Shown piece by piece: positions 50,361 to 58,814 of a stretch of DNA of 64,000 bases. The stretch comes from Moryella longum_A (lineage in GTDB: Bacteria; Bacillota; Clostridia; Lachnospirales; Lachnospiraceae). The first letter of the stretch is position 1. Every line of letters starts with the position of its first letter. A program made the translations under genes and the position numbers. The stretch is taken from assembly GCA_937990655.1 (NCBI GenBank), contig CALKQX010000017.1:1-64000 (forward strand). Direction: 5' to 3'. Below the pieces are notes generated by a model. That model was not told the origin of the DNA. It searched no databases and was given only the letters and a program-made list of their open reading frames with translations.

Positions 50361-50965
50361 GAGTCGGCGTTCTGGTGAGCGGCGGCGGGACCAACCTGCA
50401 GGCCATCCTCGATGCCGAGAAGAGCGGTGTCATTCGGCATGCGAAGGTGGTCTATGTGCTCTCGAACAATGCCTCTGCCTACGCGCTGACGCGTGCGGCT
50501 TCGGCAGGCATTGCGAACGAGTGCATCTCGCCTTCTTCGTTCGAGACGCGCGAGGACTTTCACCGTGCCCTGCTCGCGGCAATCGAGCGGGAGCAGCTGG
50601 ATTTAATTGTGCTTGCGGGCTATCTCGTGAAGCTGCCGGATGAGATGATACAGCGCTACCGCGGCAGAATTATGAACATTCATCCCTCGCTGATTCCGAG
50701 TTTCTGCGGCAAGGGAGCATACGGCCTAAAGGTACATGAACAGGCCCTCAGCCGCGGCGTCAAGGTGACGGGGGCAACCGTGCATCTGGTGGACGAGGGC
50801 CTCGACGAGGGCCCCATACTCCTACAGAAGGCGGTGGAAGTGAAGCCGGACGACACGCCCGAGACCTTGCAGCGGCGCGTCATGGAAGAGGCAGAGTGGG
50901 TACTGCTGCCGCGCGCCATAGAGGACTATGCGCGCGCAGCCGCGGAGAGAGAGGAAAGAGCATGA
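50354..50965 (+). CDS. purN: Phosphoribosylglycinamide formyltransferase
   Basis: PurN transfers a formyl group from 10-formyl-THF to GAR. The 203-residue protein has VLVSGGGTNLQAILDA, the catalytic block NIHPSLIPSFCGKGAYG (Asn and His) and TVHLVDEGLDEGPIL with the catalytic Asp. The ATG at 50354 lies within the last codons of purM, so coupling replaces a strong ribosome site. The end overlaps purD by 4 bp. Confidence 0.96.
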   Translation: MLRVGVLVSGGGTNLQAILDAEKSGVIRHAKVVYVLSNNASAYALTRAASAGIANECISPSSFETREDFHRALLAAIEREQLDLIVLAGYLVKLPDEMIQRYRGRIMNIHPSLIPSFCGKGAYGLKVHEQALSRGVKVTGATVHLVDEGLDEGPILLQKAVEVKPDDTPETLQRRVMEEAEWVLLPRAIEDYARAAAEREERA

Positions 50966-52254
50966 GAGTACTGGTGGTCGGCGGCGGCGGCAGAGAACAC
51001 GCGATTTGCCGGAAGTTGCGGGAGAGCGAGAAACTTACCGAGCTCTACTGCGCACCCGGCAATGCGGGCATTGCGGAAGTCGCGGAACTCGTGCCGATCG
51101 GCGCGATGGATTTTGAAAAGATACGGGACTTCGCGCTGGAAAAGAGAATAGAACTTGTCGTCATCGGTATGGACGACCCGTTGATCGGCGGCCTCGCGGA
51201 CTTTCTGGAAGAGGCGGGCCTCAAGGTCTTCGGCCCGAAGAAAAACGCGGCCGTGCTCGAGGGCTCCAAGGCCTTCGCGAAGGAACTCATGAAGAAGTAC
51301 GAGATTCCCACGGCGGCCTATGAGAGCTTTACGGACTACGAGGCGGCAAAGCGCTATCTCGAGACTTGCAAGATTCCGGTGGTGTTGAAGGCGGACGGTC
51401 CGGCACTCGGCAAGGGCGTTTTGATTTGCGAGACCCGCGAGGCGGCCGAAGAGGGCCTTCGGGACATGATGCTCGAGCGGAAGTTCGGCGCTTCCGGCGA
51501 CAAGGTGGTCATAGAGGAGTTCATGACGGGCAGAGAGGTCTCTGTGCTCTCTTTTGTGGACGGAAAGACCATACGCATCATGGCGAGTGCGCAGGACCAC
51601 AAGAGAGCCGAGGACGGCGACAAGGGCCTCAATACGGGCGGCATGGGCAACTATTCCCCGAGCCCCTATTACACGGACGAGGTCGCGCGTTTTTGCGAGG
51701 AGAAGATTTACAGCCGCACGGTAGAGGCAATGGCTGCGGAGGGCAGACCCTTTCAAGGTATTATTTTCTTCGGACTCATGCTGACCCCGGACGGCCCCCG
51801 TGTGCTCGAGTACAATGTGCGCTTCGGCGACCCGGAGGCACAGGTGGTTCTGCCGCGCATGGAGAACGACCTCCTCGAGGTCATGCTCGCCTGCGTCGAG
51901 GGCAGACTCGATGAAATCGAACTCAAGTTCTGCGACAAGGCCTGCGTCACGGTTGTGCTTGCGAGCAAGGGCTATCCCGTGAAGTACGAGAAGGGCTTCC
52001 CGATTTCCGGGCTCGAGAGCCTGAAGGGCGAAGCGGATGTGTACTGCTATCACGCGGGCACTCGCTTCGACGAGGCAGGGCGCATTGTCACAAACGGCGG
52101 CAGAGTGCTCGATGTGACCGCACTCGGACAGACGATACGCGAGGCGCGCGAGAGAGCCTACGCAGCCGCAGAGAAGATTTCGTTTGAAAATAAGTATGCG
52201 CGGACGGATATTGCCCTTGCGGGTGTTGCCGCGGAAGAAGCAAGAGAGCGTTAA
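50962..52254 (+). CDS. purD: Phosphoribosylamine-glycine ligase
   Basis: PurD joins phosphoribosylamine to glycine. The 430-residue ATP-grasp enzyme has VVGGGGREHAICRKL at the start, KADGPALGKGVLI in the grasp domain, SAQDHKRAEDGDKGLNTGGM and RFGDPEAQVVLPRM. The ATGA overlap with purN and GAGGAAAGAG upstream set the start. A terminator follows. Confidence 0.97.
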   Translation: MRVLVVGGGGREHAICRKLRESEKLTELYCAPGNAGIAEVAELVPIGAMDFEKIRDFALEKRIELVVIGMDDPLIGGLADFLEEAGLKVFGPKKNAAVLEGSKAFAKELMKKYEIPTAAYESFTDYEAAKRYLETCKIPVVLKADGPALGKGVLICETREAAEEGLRDMMLERKFGASGDKVVIEEFMTGREVSVLSFVDGKTIRIMASAQDHKRAEDGDKGLNTGGMGNYSPSPYYTDEVARFCEEKIYSRTVEAMAAEGRPFQGIIFFGLMLTPDGPRVLEYNVRFGDPEAQVVLPRMENDLLEVMLACVEGRLDEIELKFCDKACVTVVLASKGYPVKYEKGFPISGLESLKGEADVYCYHAGTRFDEAGRIVTNGGRVLDVTALGQTIREARERAYAAAEKISFENKYARTDIALAGVAAEEARER

Positions 52255-52272
52255 GTAAGAATACGGATGATA

Positions 52273-52311
52273 AAAAGCCAAATCGCATCACCTAGTTGCG
52301 GTTTGGCTTTT
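52273..52311 (+). terminator. Rho-independent terminator of the purEMND operon
   Basis: AAAAGCCAAATCGCA pairs with TGCGGTTTGGCTTTT (one G-T pair) around a nine-base loop, with a T-tract at the 3' end. It lies 19 bp after the purD stop. No clear promoter separates it from fbp, whose ATG is 26 bp further on. Confidence 0.88.
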
Positions 52312-52336
52312 GTGCTTCGTTCAAGGAGGAGGCGGT

Positions 52337-54223
52337 ATGAACCACGATCAGCGGAAGTATCTTAGTTTACTTGCGGAAAAGTTCCCGACACGCCAGGCTG
52401 TTTGCACCGAGATCATCAACCTTGCGGCGATTATGAATCTCCCGAAGGGCACCGAGCACTTCATGAGCGACATTCACGGCGAGTACGAGGCCTTTCTGCA
52501 CATCATGAACAACTGCTCGGGCGTCATACGGGAGAAGATTGAGCTGCTCTTTGCGGACAGCTTAAGCGATACCGAGCAGAGAGACTTAAGAACCCTCATC
52601 TATTATCCGAAAGAGAAATTGAGATGCCTGCACAGCGAGGGAAAAATTTCTCCGCAGTGGTATCGCAAGGTACTGCGGCAGATGATAGAGATAGCCCGTC
52701 TGCTCTCTTCGAAGTACACGCGTTCCAAGGTGAGAAAGGCCATGCCGCGCGAGTTCGGCTACATCATAGACGAGCTTTTGCACGCTCTGCCGGACGAGGA
52801 CGGCAATCAGCTTGCCTACCATGAGCGCATACTCGACACGATTGTCGGCATCCAGAACGGCGACGAATTCATCATTGCGCTTTCGGCGCTCATTAAACGG
52901 CTCGCGGTGGATCACCTGCACATTGTCGGCGATCTCTTTGACCGCGGCGCGGACGCCGATAAAATCATAGAGTTGCTCATGGACTACCACTCGCTCGACA
53001 TCCAGTGGGGCAACCACGATGTGCTCTGGATGGGCGCGGCTGCGGGCAATGAGGCCTGCATCGCGAACGTGGTGCGAAACAACGTGCGCTACAACAACAT
53101 CCGCATCCTGGAGAGCGGCTACGGCGTCTCCCTGCGCCCCCTCCAGCTCTTTGCCGAGAAGTACTACGAGGGAACCCCGGCGAAGGCCATGGTGAAGGCC
53201 ATTAACGTGATGATGTTCAAGGCCGAGGGCGAATTGATACGCCGCCATCCGGAGTTCGAGATGCAGGACAGACTCCTGCTCGACAAGGTAAATCCCGAAA
53301 AGGGGACGGTCACGATAGACGGCACGGAGTACGCGATGAACACCATGGAATTCCCGACCGTCGACTGGAGCGATCCCTATCGGATGACGCCGGAAGAGCG
53401 GGAAGTCATGGACGACTTGAAGCGTTCCTTCTGCGAGAGCCCGCAGCTTCACCGCCACATCGAATTCCTCTATGCGGTGGGCGGGGTCTATCTGAAAATG
53501 AACGACAACCTCTTATTCCACGGCTGTGTGCCGCTTAACGAGGATGGACAGATGGCGGAGGTCAATTTCTTCGGGCAGTTCATGCGGGGCAAGAGCTACT
53601 TTGAATTTTGCGAAAAAGCGGCGCGCCTCGCCTTTAATACCTGCGAAGCGCGCTATGTGGACTTTATGTTTTATCTCTGGGGCGGCCCGAAATCGCCCAT
53701 GTGCGGCCGCGTCGTAAAGACCTTTGAGCGGAGTTACCTGGACGACAAGGCGAGTTGGAAGGAGCCGCAGGACCCCTACTATCTCTACCTCGACTCCGAG
53801 GCCACCAGCCGCATGATACTGCGGGAGTTCGGCTTAAAGTCCGACCTCTCCCACATCATCAACGGGCACACGCCGGTCCATGTCTCGGACGGCGAAATCC
53901 CGATCAAGGCGGGCGGCAAACTCATCGTGATCGACGGCGGTTTTTCGCGCGCCTATCATAAGACCACGGGCATTGCGGGCTACACCCTGATTTACAACTC
54001 CCACGGCATGCGCATCAAGAGCCACATGCCCTTTGAGTCGGTGGAACGCGTGCTCAGCGAGAACATCGACATTGAGTCTCGCGCGAACCAGTTTGAGATT
54101 GAGCCCTACCGCGTGATGGTCGGAGACAGCGACATCGGCAAGCGGCTTGCGGCGCAGATCGAAGATCTGAACGAACTGCTCACCGCCTACCGGGACGGCG
54201 TGATTCCGGAGGGAGTCGAATAA
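52337..54223 (+). CDS. fbp: Fructose-1,6-bisphosphatase, class III
   Basis: The enzyme makes fructose 6-phosphate in gluconeogenesis. The 628-residue protein is of the Firmicute class III type with a metallophosphoesterase core: SDIHGEYEAF, VGDLFDRGADADKII, IQWGNHDVLWMG and, later, NGHTPV and IDGGFSRAYH. The start ATG at 52337 follows AAGGAGGAGG. It ends only 4 bp from the end of the convergent nudC gene, and no terminator fits between them. Confidence 0.96.
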   Translation: MNHDQRKYLSLLAEKFPTRQAVCTEIINLAAIMNLPKGTEHFMSDIHGEYEAFLHIMNNCSGVIREKIELLFADSLSDTEQRDLRTLIYYPKEKLRCLHSEGKISPQWYRKVLRQMIEIARLLSSKYTRSKVRKAMPREFGYIIDELLHALPDEDGNQLAYHERILDTIVGIQNGDEFIIALSALIKRLAVDHLHIVGDLFDRGADADKIIELLMDYHSLDIQWGNHDVLWMGAAAGNEACIANVVRNNVRYNNIRILESGYGVSLRPLQLFAEKYYEGTPAKAMVKAINVMMFKAEGELIRRHPEFEMQDRLLLDKVNPEKGTVTIDGTEYAMNTMEFPTVDWSDPYRMTPEEREVMDDLKRSFCESPQLHRHIEFLYAVGGVYLKMNDNLLFHGCVPLNEDGQMAEVNFFGQFMRGKSYFEFCEKAARLAFNTCEARYVDFMFYLWGGPKSPMCGRVVKTFERSYLDDKASWKEPQDPYYLYLDSEATSRMILREFGLKSDLSHIINGHTPVHVSDGEIPIKAGGKLIVIDGGFSRAYHKTTGIAGYTLIYNSHGMRIKSHMPFESVERVLSENIDIESRANQFEIEPYRVMVGDSDIGKRLAAQIEDLNELLTAYRDGVIPEGVE

Positions 54224-54227
54224 ATGC

Positions 54228-55091
54228 TCAGAGCTCGCCGCGGCGAAAGCGCTGCATGAGCTCGTTTGCGACGCTCGCCGAGCTCGGATTGTCGGGAATT
54301 TCTTCCCGCGGCACAAAGGAAGCCTCGCAGAGCTCGCGCTCATCGAGCCGTATGCGGTCGGAGCCGTCGAGCTCCGCCGTATAGGCGAGCATCAGCGAGT
54401 CGGAGAAAGACCAGGGCTGTGCGGCATAGGGACGTATGTTCTTGACCTTGAGTCCGGTCTCCTCCATGACCTCGCGCGCAACCGCCTGTTCCGGGGTTTC
54501 CCCGACTTCCACAAAGCCTGCAACCAACGCCTTCCGGCGATAGTCGGAGGCGTTTTTTGCGTAGCGGGTCAGGAGAAGGCGGTCGCCGTTTTTTACCGCG
54601 ACAATGACCGCGGGGCTTATCTTCGGGTACTCGATGAGGCCGCAGTGCTTGCAGCACATGGCGCGCTCCTCTTCGGCGTGCGTCATTTTTTCGCCGCAGC
54701 GCCCGCAGAACTTCCGCTGGTCGTAAAAGCGGTACAGCTGCGTGGAAGTAATGGCCGCAAAGGCAAAGTGCTGCGGCTTTAAGTCGCGGAGCTCCGTGGG
54801 CCCGAGAAAGCGATAGCCTTCGCCGAGTTTTCCGGCGGGAAGCGCCGAGGGCAGCAGGAGAAAATAGTAGTCCCGATCGATTGCAAAGAGATAGCGTGCC
54901 TTCTGACAGAGGGACTTGAAGGGCAGAGCCTCCGTCTCAAAATCCGAAAATCGCGGGAGTGTAAAGGCGCCGTCGCGCTCCGCAAAGAGCACGCCCTCCC
55001 GCGAGACCAAAAGAAGGAAAGAACGCCGCTCGGGCGTTCTCTCCGGGTGATAGCTCACATCGTAGCGATGCGGCAGTATATCCTGAATCAT
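54228..55091 (-). CDS. nudC: NAD(+) diphosphatase (Nudix, NudC type)
   Basis: NudC cleaves NADH or NAD to NMN and AMP, and in other bacteria also removes NAD caps from RNA. The 287-residue protein has a four-cysteine zinc ribbon (CGRCGEKM and CCKHCG), PAVIVAVKNGDRLLLTR, and the Nudix box around GFVEVGETPEQAVAREVMEE, followed by QPWSFSDSLMLAYTAE, which holds the SQPWPFPxS-type signature of this subfamily in slightly altered form. The ATG overlaps the pncB stop by 4 bp. It is last in gpmA-pncB-nudC. Confidence 0.92.
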   Translation of the reverse strand: MIQDILPHRYDVSYHPERTPERRSFLLLVSREGVLFAERDGAFTLPRFSDFETEALPFKSLCQKARYLFAIDRDYYFLLLPSALPAGKLGEGYRFLGPTELRDLKPQHFAFAAITSTQLYRFYDQRKFCGRCGEKMTHAEEERAMCCKHCGLIEYPKISPAVIVAVKNGDRLLLTRYAKNASDYRRKALVAGFVEVGETPEQAVAREVMEETGLKVKNIRPYAAQPWSFSDSLMLAYTAELDGSDRIRLDERELCEASFVPREEIPDNPSSASVANELMQRFRRGEL

Positions 55092-56551
55092 GCTTGTTCC
55101 GTTGCTCCTGTCTGATACCGCTCCAGTAAGCTGTTTTTGAGATTCCAGAGTTTGCGTGAGAGGTCCACGTAGGTCTGGTGCGGGTACTCAAAGCGCTTCG
55201 ATTCCTCCCAAAGGGTGTTCAACTCCCGGCGGCAAATGTTCTGAATCTCTTTGACCGACGGAGACTCGTAGACGCAGTCACCCTTTCGGAATACGGGAAC
55301 CAGGAGCTCCCGCATTGAATAGGAACCGCCGGGCAAGAGGGTCTTTTTCCAGGTCTCAATCGGGTCGAAGAGGAGGAGCGGATCCTTCGAAGAGAATTCC
55401 TCGTCCGCGAGCGCAATGAGATCTGCGATTATCATGCCCTCTAAGTCATAGATGCGGTATATCTTCTTGTCGCCGGGGTTCGTGATTTTTTCGGCGTTTT
55501 CGGAAATCTTGATCTTCGGCTCGAAGCGCTGTTCCGGCTCATTCCAGATGGCCGCGAGCTTGTAGACACCGCCGAAGGCCGGGCAATCCTTCGAGGTAAT
55601 CAGGTTGGTGCCGACACCCCAGGAATTGATGGTTGCGCCCTGCGCCTTCAGAGAGCCGATTAAGCCCTCGTCGAGGTCATTGGATGCGGAGATGATGGCA
55701 TCGGTAAAACCCTCGGCATCGAGCGCTGCCTTGACCTTCTTTGAGAGGTAGGCTAAGTCGCCCGAGTCCATGCGTATGCCGTAGCGCTTCGGATGTATGC
55801 CCTGTTCGCGCAGTTCCTTGAAGACCTGAATGGCATGCGGCAAACCGCTGTCCAGCGTGTCGTAGGTGTCGATTAAGAGAATGCAGGCATCCGGGTAGAG
55901 CTTCGCATAGGCGCGGAAGGCACTCAGCTCATCCGGGAAGCTCATAATCCAGGAGTGCGCGTGGGTGCCGCTCACGGGAACATGGAACATTTGTCCGCAG
56001 AGCACATTGGAAGTGCCAACGCAACCCGCGATAATCGCGGCGCGCGCGCCGTAAATCGCGGCATCCGGTCCCTGTGCCCGGCGGCAGCCGAATTCCATCA
56101 CGCCGTCGCCCTGTGCGGCGCGCACAATGCGCGCGGTCTTGGTCGCAATGAGGCTCTGGTGGTTGATGATGTTCAGAAGCGCGGTTTCAATGAGCTGTGC
56201 CTGCATAATCGGCGCAATCACCTTGACCAGAGGTTCGCGCGGGAAAATAACCGTGCCCTCCGGAATCGCGTAGATATCACCGGTAAAGCGGAAGTCCCTG
56301 AGATACGCGAGGAAGGCGGGCTTAAAGATGCCGAGACTCTTCAGATAGTCAATCTCGTCTTCCGTGAAGTGCAGGTTTTTGACATAGTCAATCAGCTGCT
56401 CCAGACCGGCGCAAATCGCGTAGCCGTTGCCCTCCGGATTGTTGCGGTAAAACATGTCGAAGATGACAGTCTGGTTGACATCCTCATTTTCAAAATAGCC
56501 CTGCATCATCGTGAGTTCGTACAGGTCTGTCAGTAGGGTCAGATTTCGCAT
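55088..56551 (-). CDS. pncB: Nicotinate phosphoribosyltransferase
   Basis: PncB converts nicotinate to its mononucleotide for NAD salvage. The 487-residue length suits the longer Gram-positive type. Motifs include LTDLYELTMMQGYF at the start, EFGCRRAQGPDAA with the phosphorylatable His region shifted, GTHAHSWIMSFPDE, GIRMDSGDLAYLSKKV and SNDLDEGLI. The start ATG is at 56551. It lies between gpmA and nudC, and nudC activity would recycle NMN/AMP from NAD made through this route. Confidence 0.95.
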   Translation of the reverse strand: MRNLTLLTDLYELTMMQGYFENEDVNQTVIFDMFYRNNPEGNGYAICAGLEQLIDYVKNLHFTEDEIDYLKSLGIFKPAFLAYLRDFRFTGDIYAIPEGTVIFPREPLVKVIAPIMQAQLIETALLNIINHQSLIATKTARIVRAAQGDGVMEFGCRRAQGPDAAIYGARAAIIAGCVGTSNVLCGQMFHVPVSGTHAHSWIMSFPDELSAFRAYAKLYPDACILLIDTYDTLDSGLPHAIQVFKELREQGIHPKRYGIRMDSGDLAYLSKKVKAALDAEGFTDAIISASNDLDEGLIGSLKAQGATINSWGVGTNLITSKDCPAFGGVYKLAAIWNEPEQRFEPKIKISENAEKITNPGDKKIYRIYDLEGMIIADLIALADEEFSSKDPLLLFDPIETWKKTLLPGGSYSMRELLVPVFRKGDCVYESPSVKEIQNICRRELNTLWEESKRFEYPHQTYVDLSRKLWNLKNSLLERYQTGATEQA

Positions 56552-56569
56552 TTTTCTCTGTTCGCCGCG

Positions 56570-57319
56570 TTATGCCTGTTTCTTGCCCTGGTTCGCGACT
56601 GCCTCCATTTTTTTCTTGAGTGCTTCCTGGTCGCCGAGATAGTAGTGGCGAATGGGCTTGAAGGAATCGTCGAACTCATAGACGAGCGGCGTTCCGGTCG
56701 GAATGTTGACGCCGATGATATCCTCCTCGGAGATGTTGTCAAAGTATTTGACGAGTGCGCGGAGCGAGTTGCCGTGCGCCGCAATGATGACGCGCTTGCC
56801 GGCCTCCATCTCGGGGCGGATCACTTCGTTGAAATAGGGGACGGCTCTCTCAATCGTGGTCTCCAAGCTCTCGCAGTCGGGGAGCAGCGCCGGGTCCACA
56901 TCCCGGTAAGCCGGGTTTTTCTTTGCGCTTCTCGGGTCGGAAGGATCCAGTACCGGCGGCTTAATCGAGAAGGAGCGCCGCCAAATCTTGACCTGTTCCT
57001 CACCGTACTTTTCCGCGGTCTCGGACTTGTTGAGACCCTGGAGGGCACCGTAGTGGCGCTCGTTTAACTTCCAGCTCTTTACGACCTCGAGCCAGTCGCG
57101 GTCCATCTCATCCAAAATGTGGTTCAGCGTGTGGATTGCGCGCTTTAAGTAGGAAGTAAAGCAGATGTCGAAATCATAGCCCTCGGCCTTTAAGAGCTGA
57201 CCCGCAGCTTTTGCCTCCTCGTGGCCCTTCTCCGAGAGATCCACGTCCATCCAGCCGGTGAAAAGGTTCTGCTTGTTCCATTCGCTTTCGCCGTGCCGTA
57301 CCAATACGAGTTTCATCAT
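56570..57319 (-). CDS. gpmA: 2,3-bisphosphoglycerate-dependent phosphoglycerate mutase
   Basis: GpmA interconverts 3- and 2-phosphoglycerate. The 249-residue protein has KLVLVRHGESEWNKQNLFTG with the phospho-accepting His, the ERHYGALQGLNKSETAEKYG block and VIIAAHGNSLRALVKY with the second His. Two adjacent ATGs (57319 and 57316) follow GAAAGGAG; the first was used. A longer frame upstream has no ribosome site and would pass through the promoter region. Confidence 0.96.
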   Translation of the reverse strand: MMKLVLVRHGESEWNKQNLFTGWMDVDLSEKGHEEAKAAGQLLKAEGYDFDICFTSYLKRAIHTLNHILDEMDRDWLEVVKSWKLNERHYGALQGLNKSETAEKYGEEQVKIWRRSFSIKPPVLDPSDPRSAKKNPAYRDVDPALLPDCESLETTIERAVPYFNEVIRPEMEAGKRVIIAAHGNSLRALVKYFDNISEEDIIGVNIPTGTPLVYEFDDSFKPIRHYYLGDQEALKKKMEAVANQGKKQA

Positions 57320-57380
57320 CGCAATCGCTCCTTTCGTAAGCCCTGAGATTACTAGAGACTTTTGTTTCAGGCTTGAGAGC

Positions 57381-57389
57381 ATGATAGCA
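57381..57389 (-). promoter_or_regulatory. Extended -10 promoter of gpmA-pncB-nudC
   Basis: On the minus strand this reads TGCTATCAT, a TGn extended -10, about 60 bp before the gpmA start. No convincing -35 is visible. It is divergent to the asparaginase promoter. Confidence 0.5.
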
Positions 57390-57438
57390 CAAACCGCAGG
57401 TCTTTTCCACGGAAGACGGCAAATGCGGGGACAGCGGA

Positions 57439-57467
57439 TTGAGTTTTTAAGACGCTTTTGTTAAAAT
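57439..57467 (+). promoter_or_regulatory. Promoter of the asparaginase gene
   Basis: TTGAGT (57439-57444) and TAAAAT (57462-57467) are spaced by 17 bp, 30 bp before the ATG at 57498. Confidence 0.65.
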
Positions 57468-57497
57468 TAGCCATTATGACAAAAAACGGAGGCTGCT

Positions 57498-58502
57498 ATG
57501 AGCAAAAAATTGCTGCTGATCAATACGGGAGGCACCTTTTCATCGGTGCCGAGCGAAAAGGGGCTTGCGCCGGGCATAGACCTCGAGGAAATCATGCGGA
57601 CCATAGGTCCGATCGGAGAGGGGCATACCTTTGAGTTAAAGGACTATGCGTCCCTCGACTCGGCAAACATCACGCCGGAGGACTGGGTGGCCATCGCGAA
57701 CCTGGTCGCGGCGGCCAGAGAGGACTGTGACGGCGTGGTCATTATCCACGGCACGGACAGCATGTCCTATACCTCCTCGATGCTTTCCTTCATGCTCCAG
57801 AACATTGAGATCCCGGTCATTCTGACGGGAAGCCAGCTTCCGCTCCGCGCGCCCTTAACGGACGCTATCGATAACCTCCGCTGTGCGATTACGGCGGGCT
57901 TAAGCGGCATGCTTCGCGGTGTCTACACGGTCTTTCACCAGAAGCTCATTCTGGGCTGTCGAACCTCGAAGGTGAGAACCGTTTCCTTCAATGCCTTTGA
58001 GTCGGTCAACTACCCCCTCATCGGTGAGTTCAATGCCTTCGGCATGCAGGTCTTAAAGGAGCCGCTTCGCCGCGCAGCCTTCCAGCTCTCGCCGGAGTAC
58101 TCGGAGAACATCGCGGTCTTAAAGATTTTCCCGGGCATGCACGCGGATATCTTCCGCTATCTCTATGACAAGGGCTGCGAGGGCGTCTTTGTCGAGGCCT
58201 TCGGCCTCGGCGGCGTGCCCTTCCTCCACAACAACATTCTGGAGGAGATTGACCGGGCGAGCAGCAAGGGCATGAGCATCCTGGTGGGCAGCCAGTGCCG
58301 CTACGAAGGCAGCAATCTCGATGTCTACGAGACCGGTCTCCGCGTACAGGAGAGCGGCGGTATCCCGGTCTTTGACATGACCCAGGAGGCCACGGTCACA
58401 AAGCTCATGTGGGCGCTCGGCAGAAGCAAGGCGAGAGAGGATGTGCGGAAGACCTTCTTCACGAACTACGTGGACGAGGTCACTCTGCCGAGACTCCGCT
58501 AA
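57498..58502 (+). CDS. ansA: L-asparaginase (type I, cytoplasmic)
   Basis: The enzyme hydrolyses asparagine to aspartate and ammonia. The 334-residue protein has the two family signatures, INTGGTFSSV (first catalytic Thr) and GVVIIHGTDSMSYTSSMLSF (second Thr and Asp), followed by VILTGSQLPLRAPLTDAIDN with the catalytic-region Lys position changed by family variation. No signal peptide, so it is of the cytoplasmic type. ACGGAGG precedes the ATG. It is monocistronic; the ileS promoter follows within 15 bp of the stop. Confidence 0.93.
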   Translation: MSKKLLLINTGGTFSSVPSEKGLAPGIDLEEIMRTIGPIGEGHTFELKDYASLDSANITPEDWVAIANLVAAAREDCDGVVIIHGTDSMSYTSSMLSFMLQNIEIPVILTGSQLPLRAPLTDAIDNLRCAITAGLSGMLRGVYTVFHQKLILGCRTSKVRTVSFNAFESVNYPLIGEFNAFGMQVLKEPLRRAAFQLSPEYSENIAVLKIFPGMHADIFRYLYDKGCEGVFVEAFGLGGVPFLHNNILEEIDRASSKGMSILVGSQCRYEGSNLDVYETGLRVQESGGIPVFDMTQEATVTKLMWALGRSKAREDVRKTFFTNYVDEVTLPRLR

Positions 58503-58516
58503 AAGCCGTTTCTTCC

Positions 58517-58545
58517 TTGACATAGAAAAACAGGCTGATTATACT
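58517..58545 (+). promoter_or_regulatory. Promoter of the ileS leader
   Basis: Consensus TTGACA (58517-58522) and TATACT (58540-58545) are spaced by 17 bp, making this the strongest promoter by inspection in the window. Transcription should start near 58552. Confidence 0.85.
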
Positions 58546-58551
58546 AGTGAA

Positions 58552-58800
58552 AAATTCATACAAAGGCGTTGACAAAGAGAGTAGGCGTTTGAAACAGCCA
58601 TAGAGAGTCGGGGACGGTGGAAGCCCGATGCCAAGTACTTGCGTTGAAAATCACTTTCGAGCCGCGGTTCGGAGCGGAGGGCTGCCTCCGGGTACGTTCC
58701 GCCGTAATCCCCACGTCACGGGGGAAAGCAAAATACAGGTGGTACAGCGAAAGCGGAGAGCGTTCGTCCTGAGAGGGGCGGGCGCTTTCTTTTTTGAGAC
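58552..58800 (+). promoter_or_regulatory. T-box riboswitch specific for tRNA-Ile
   Basis: Landmarks in order: AAAGAGAGTAG at the base of Stem I, AGAGAGTCGGGGACGGTGGA, the specifier loop GAAA-ATC-ACTTTCGAGC with the Ile codon ATC at 58650-58652, and the T-box AGGTGGTACAGCG (58737-58749) whose UGGU fits tRNA-Ile ending in A73. A terminator (GCGTTCGTCC with GGGCGGGCGC, then TTTCTTTTTT, about 58754-58796) is the off state. Uncharged tRNA-Ile should permit ileS expression. Confidence 0.92.
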
Positions 58801-58814
58801 AGGAGGAGAAAAAA

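Noticed and set aside
50926..52281. 451-codon open frame on the minus strand opposite purD
   Set aside because: It is a shadow of purD, rich in His, Arg and Leu, without a ribosome site.
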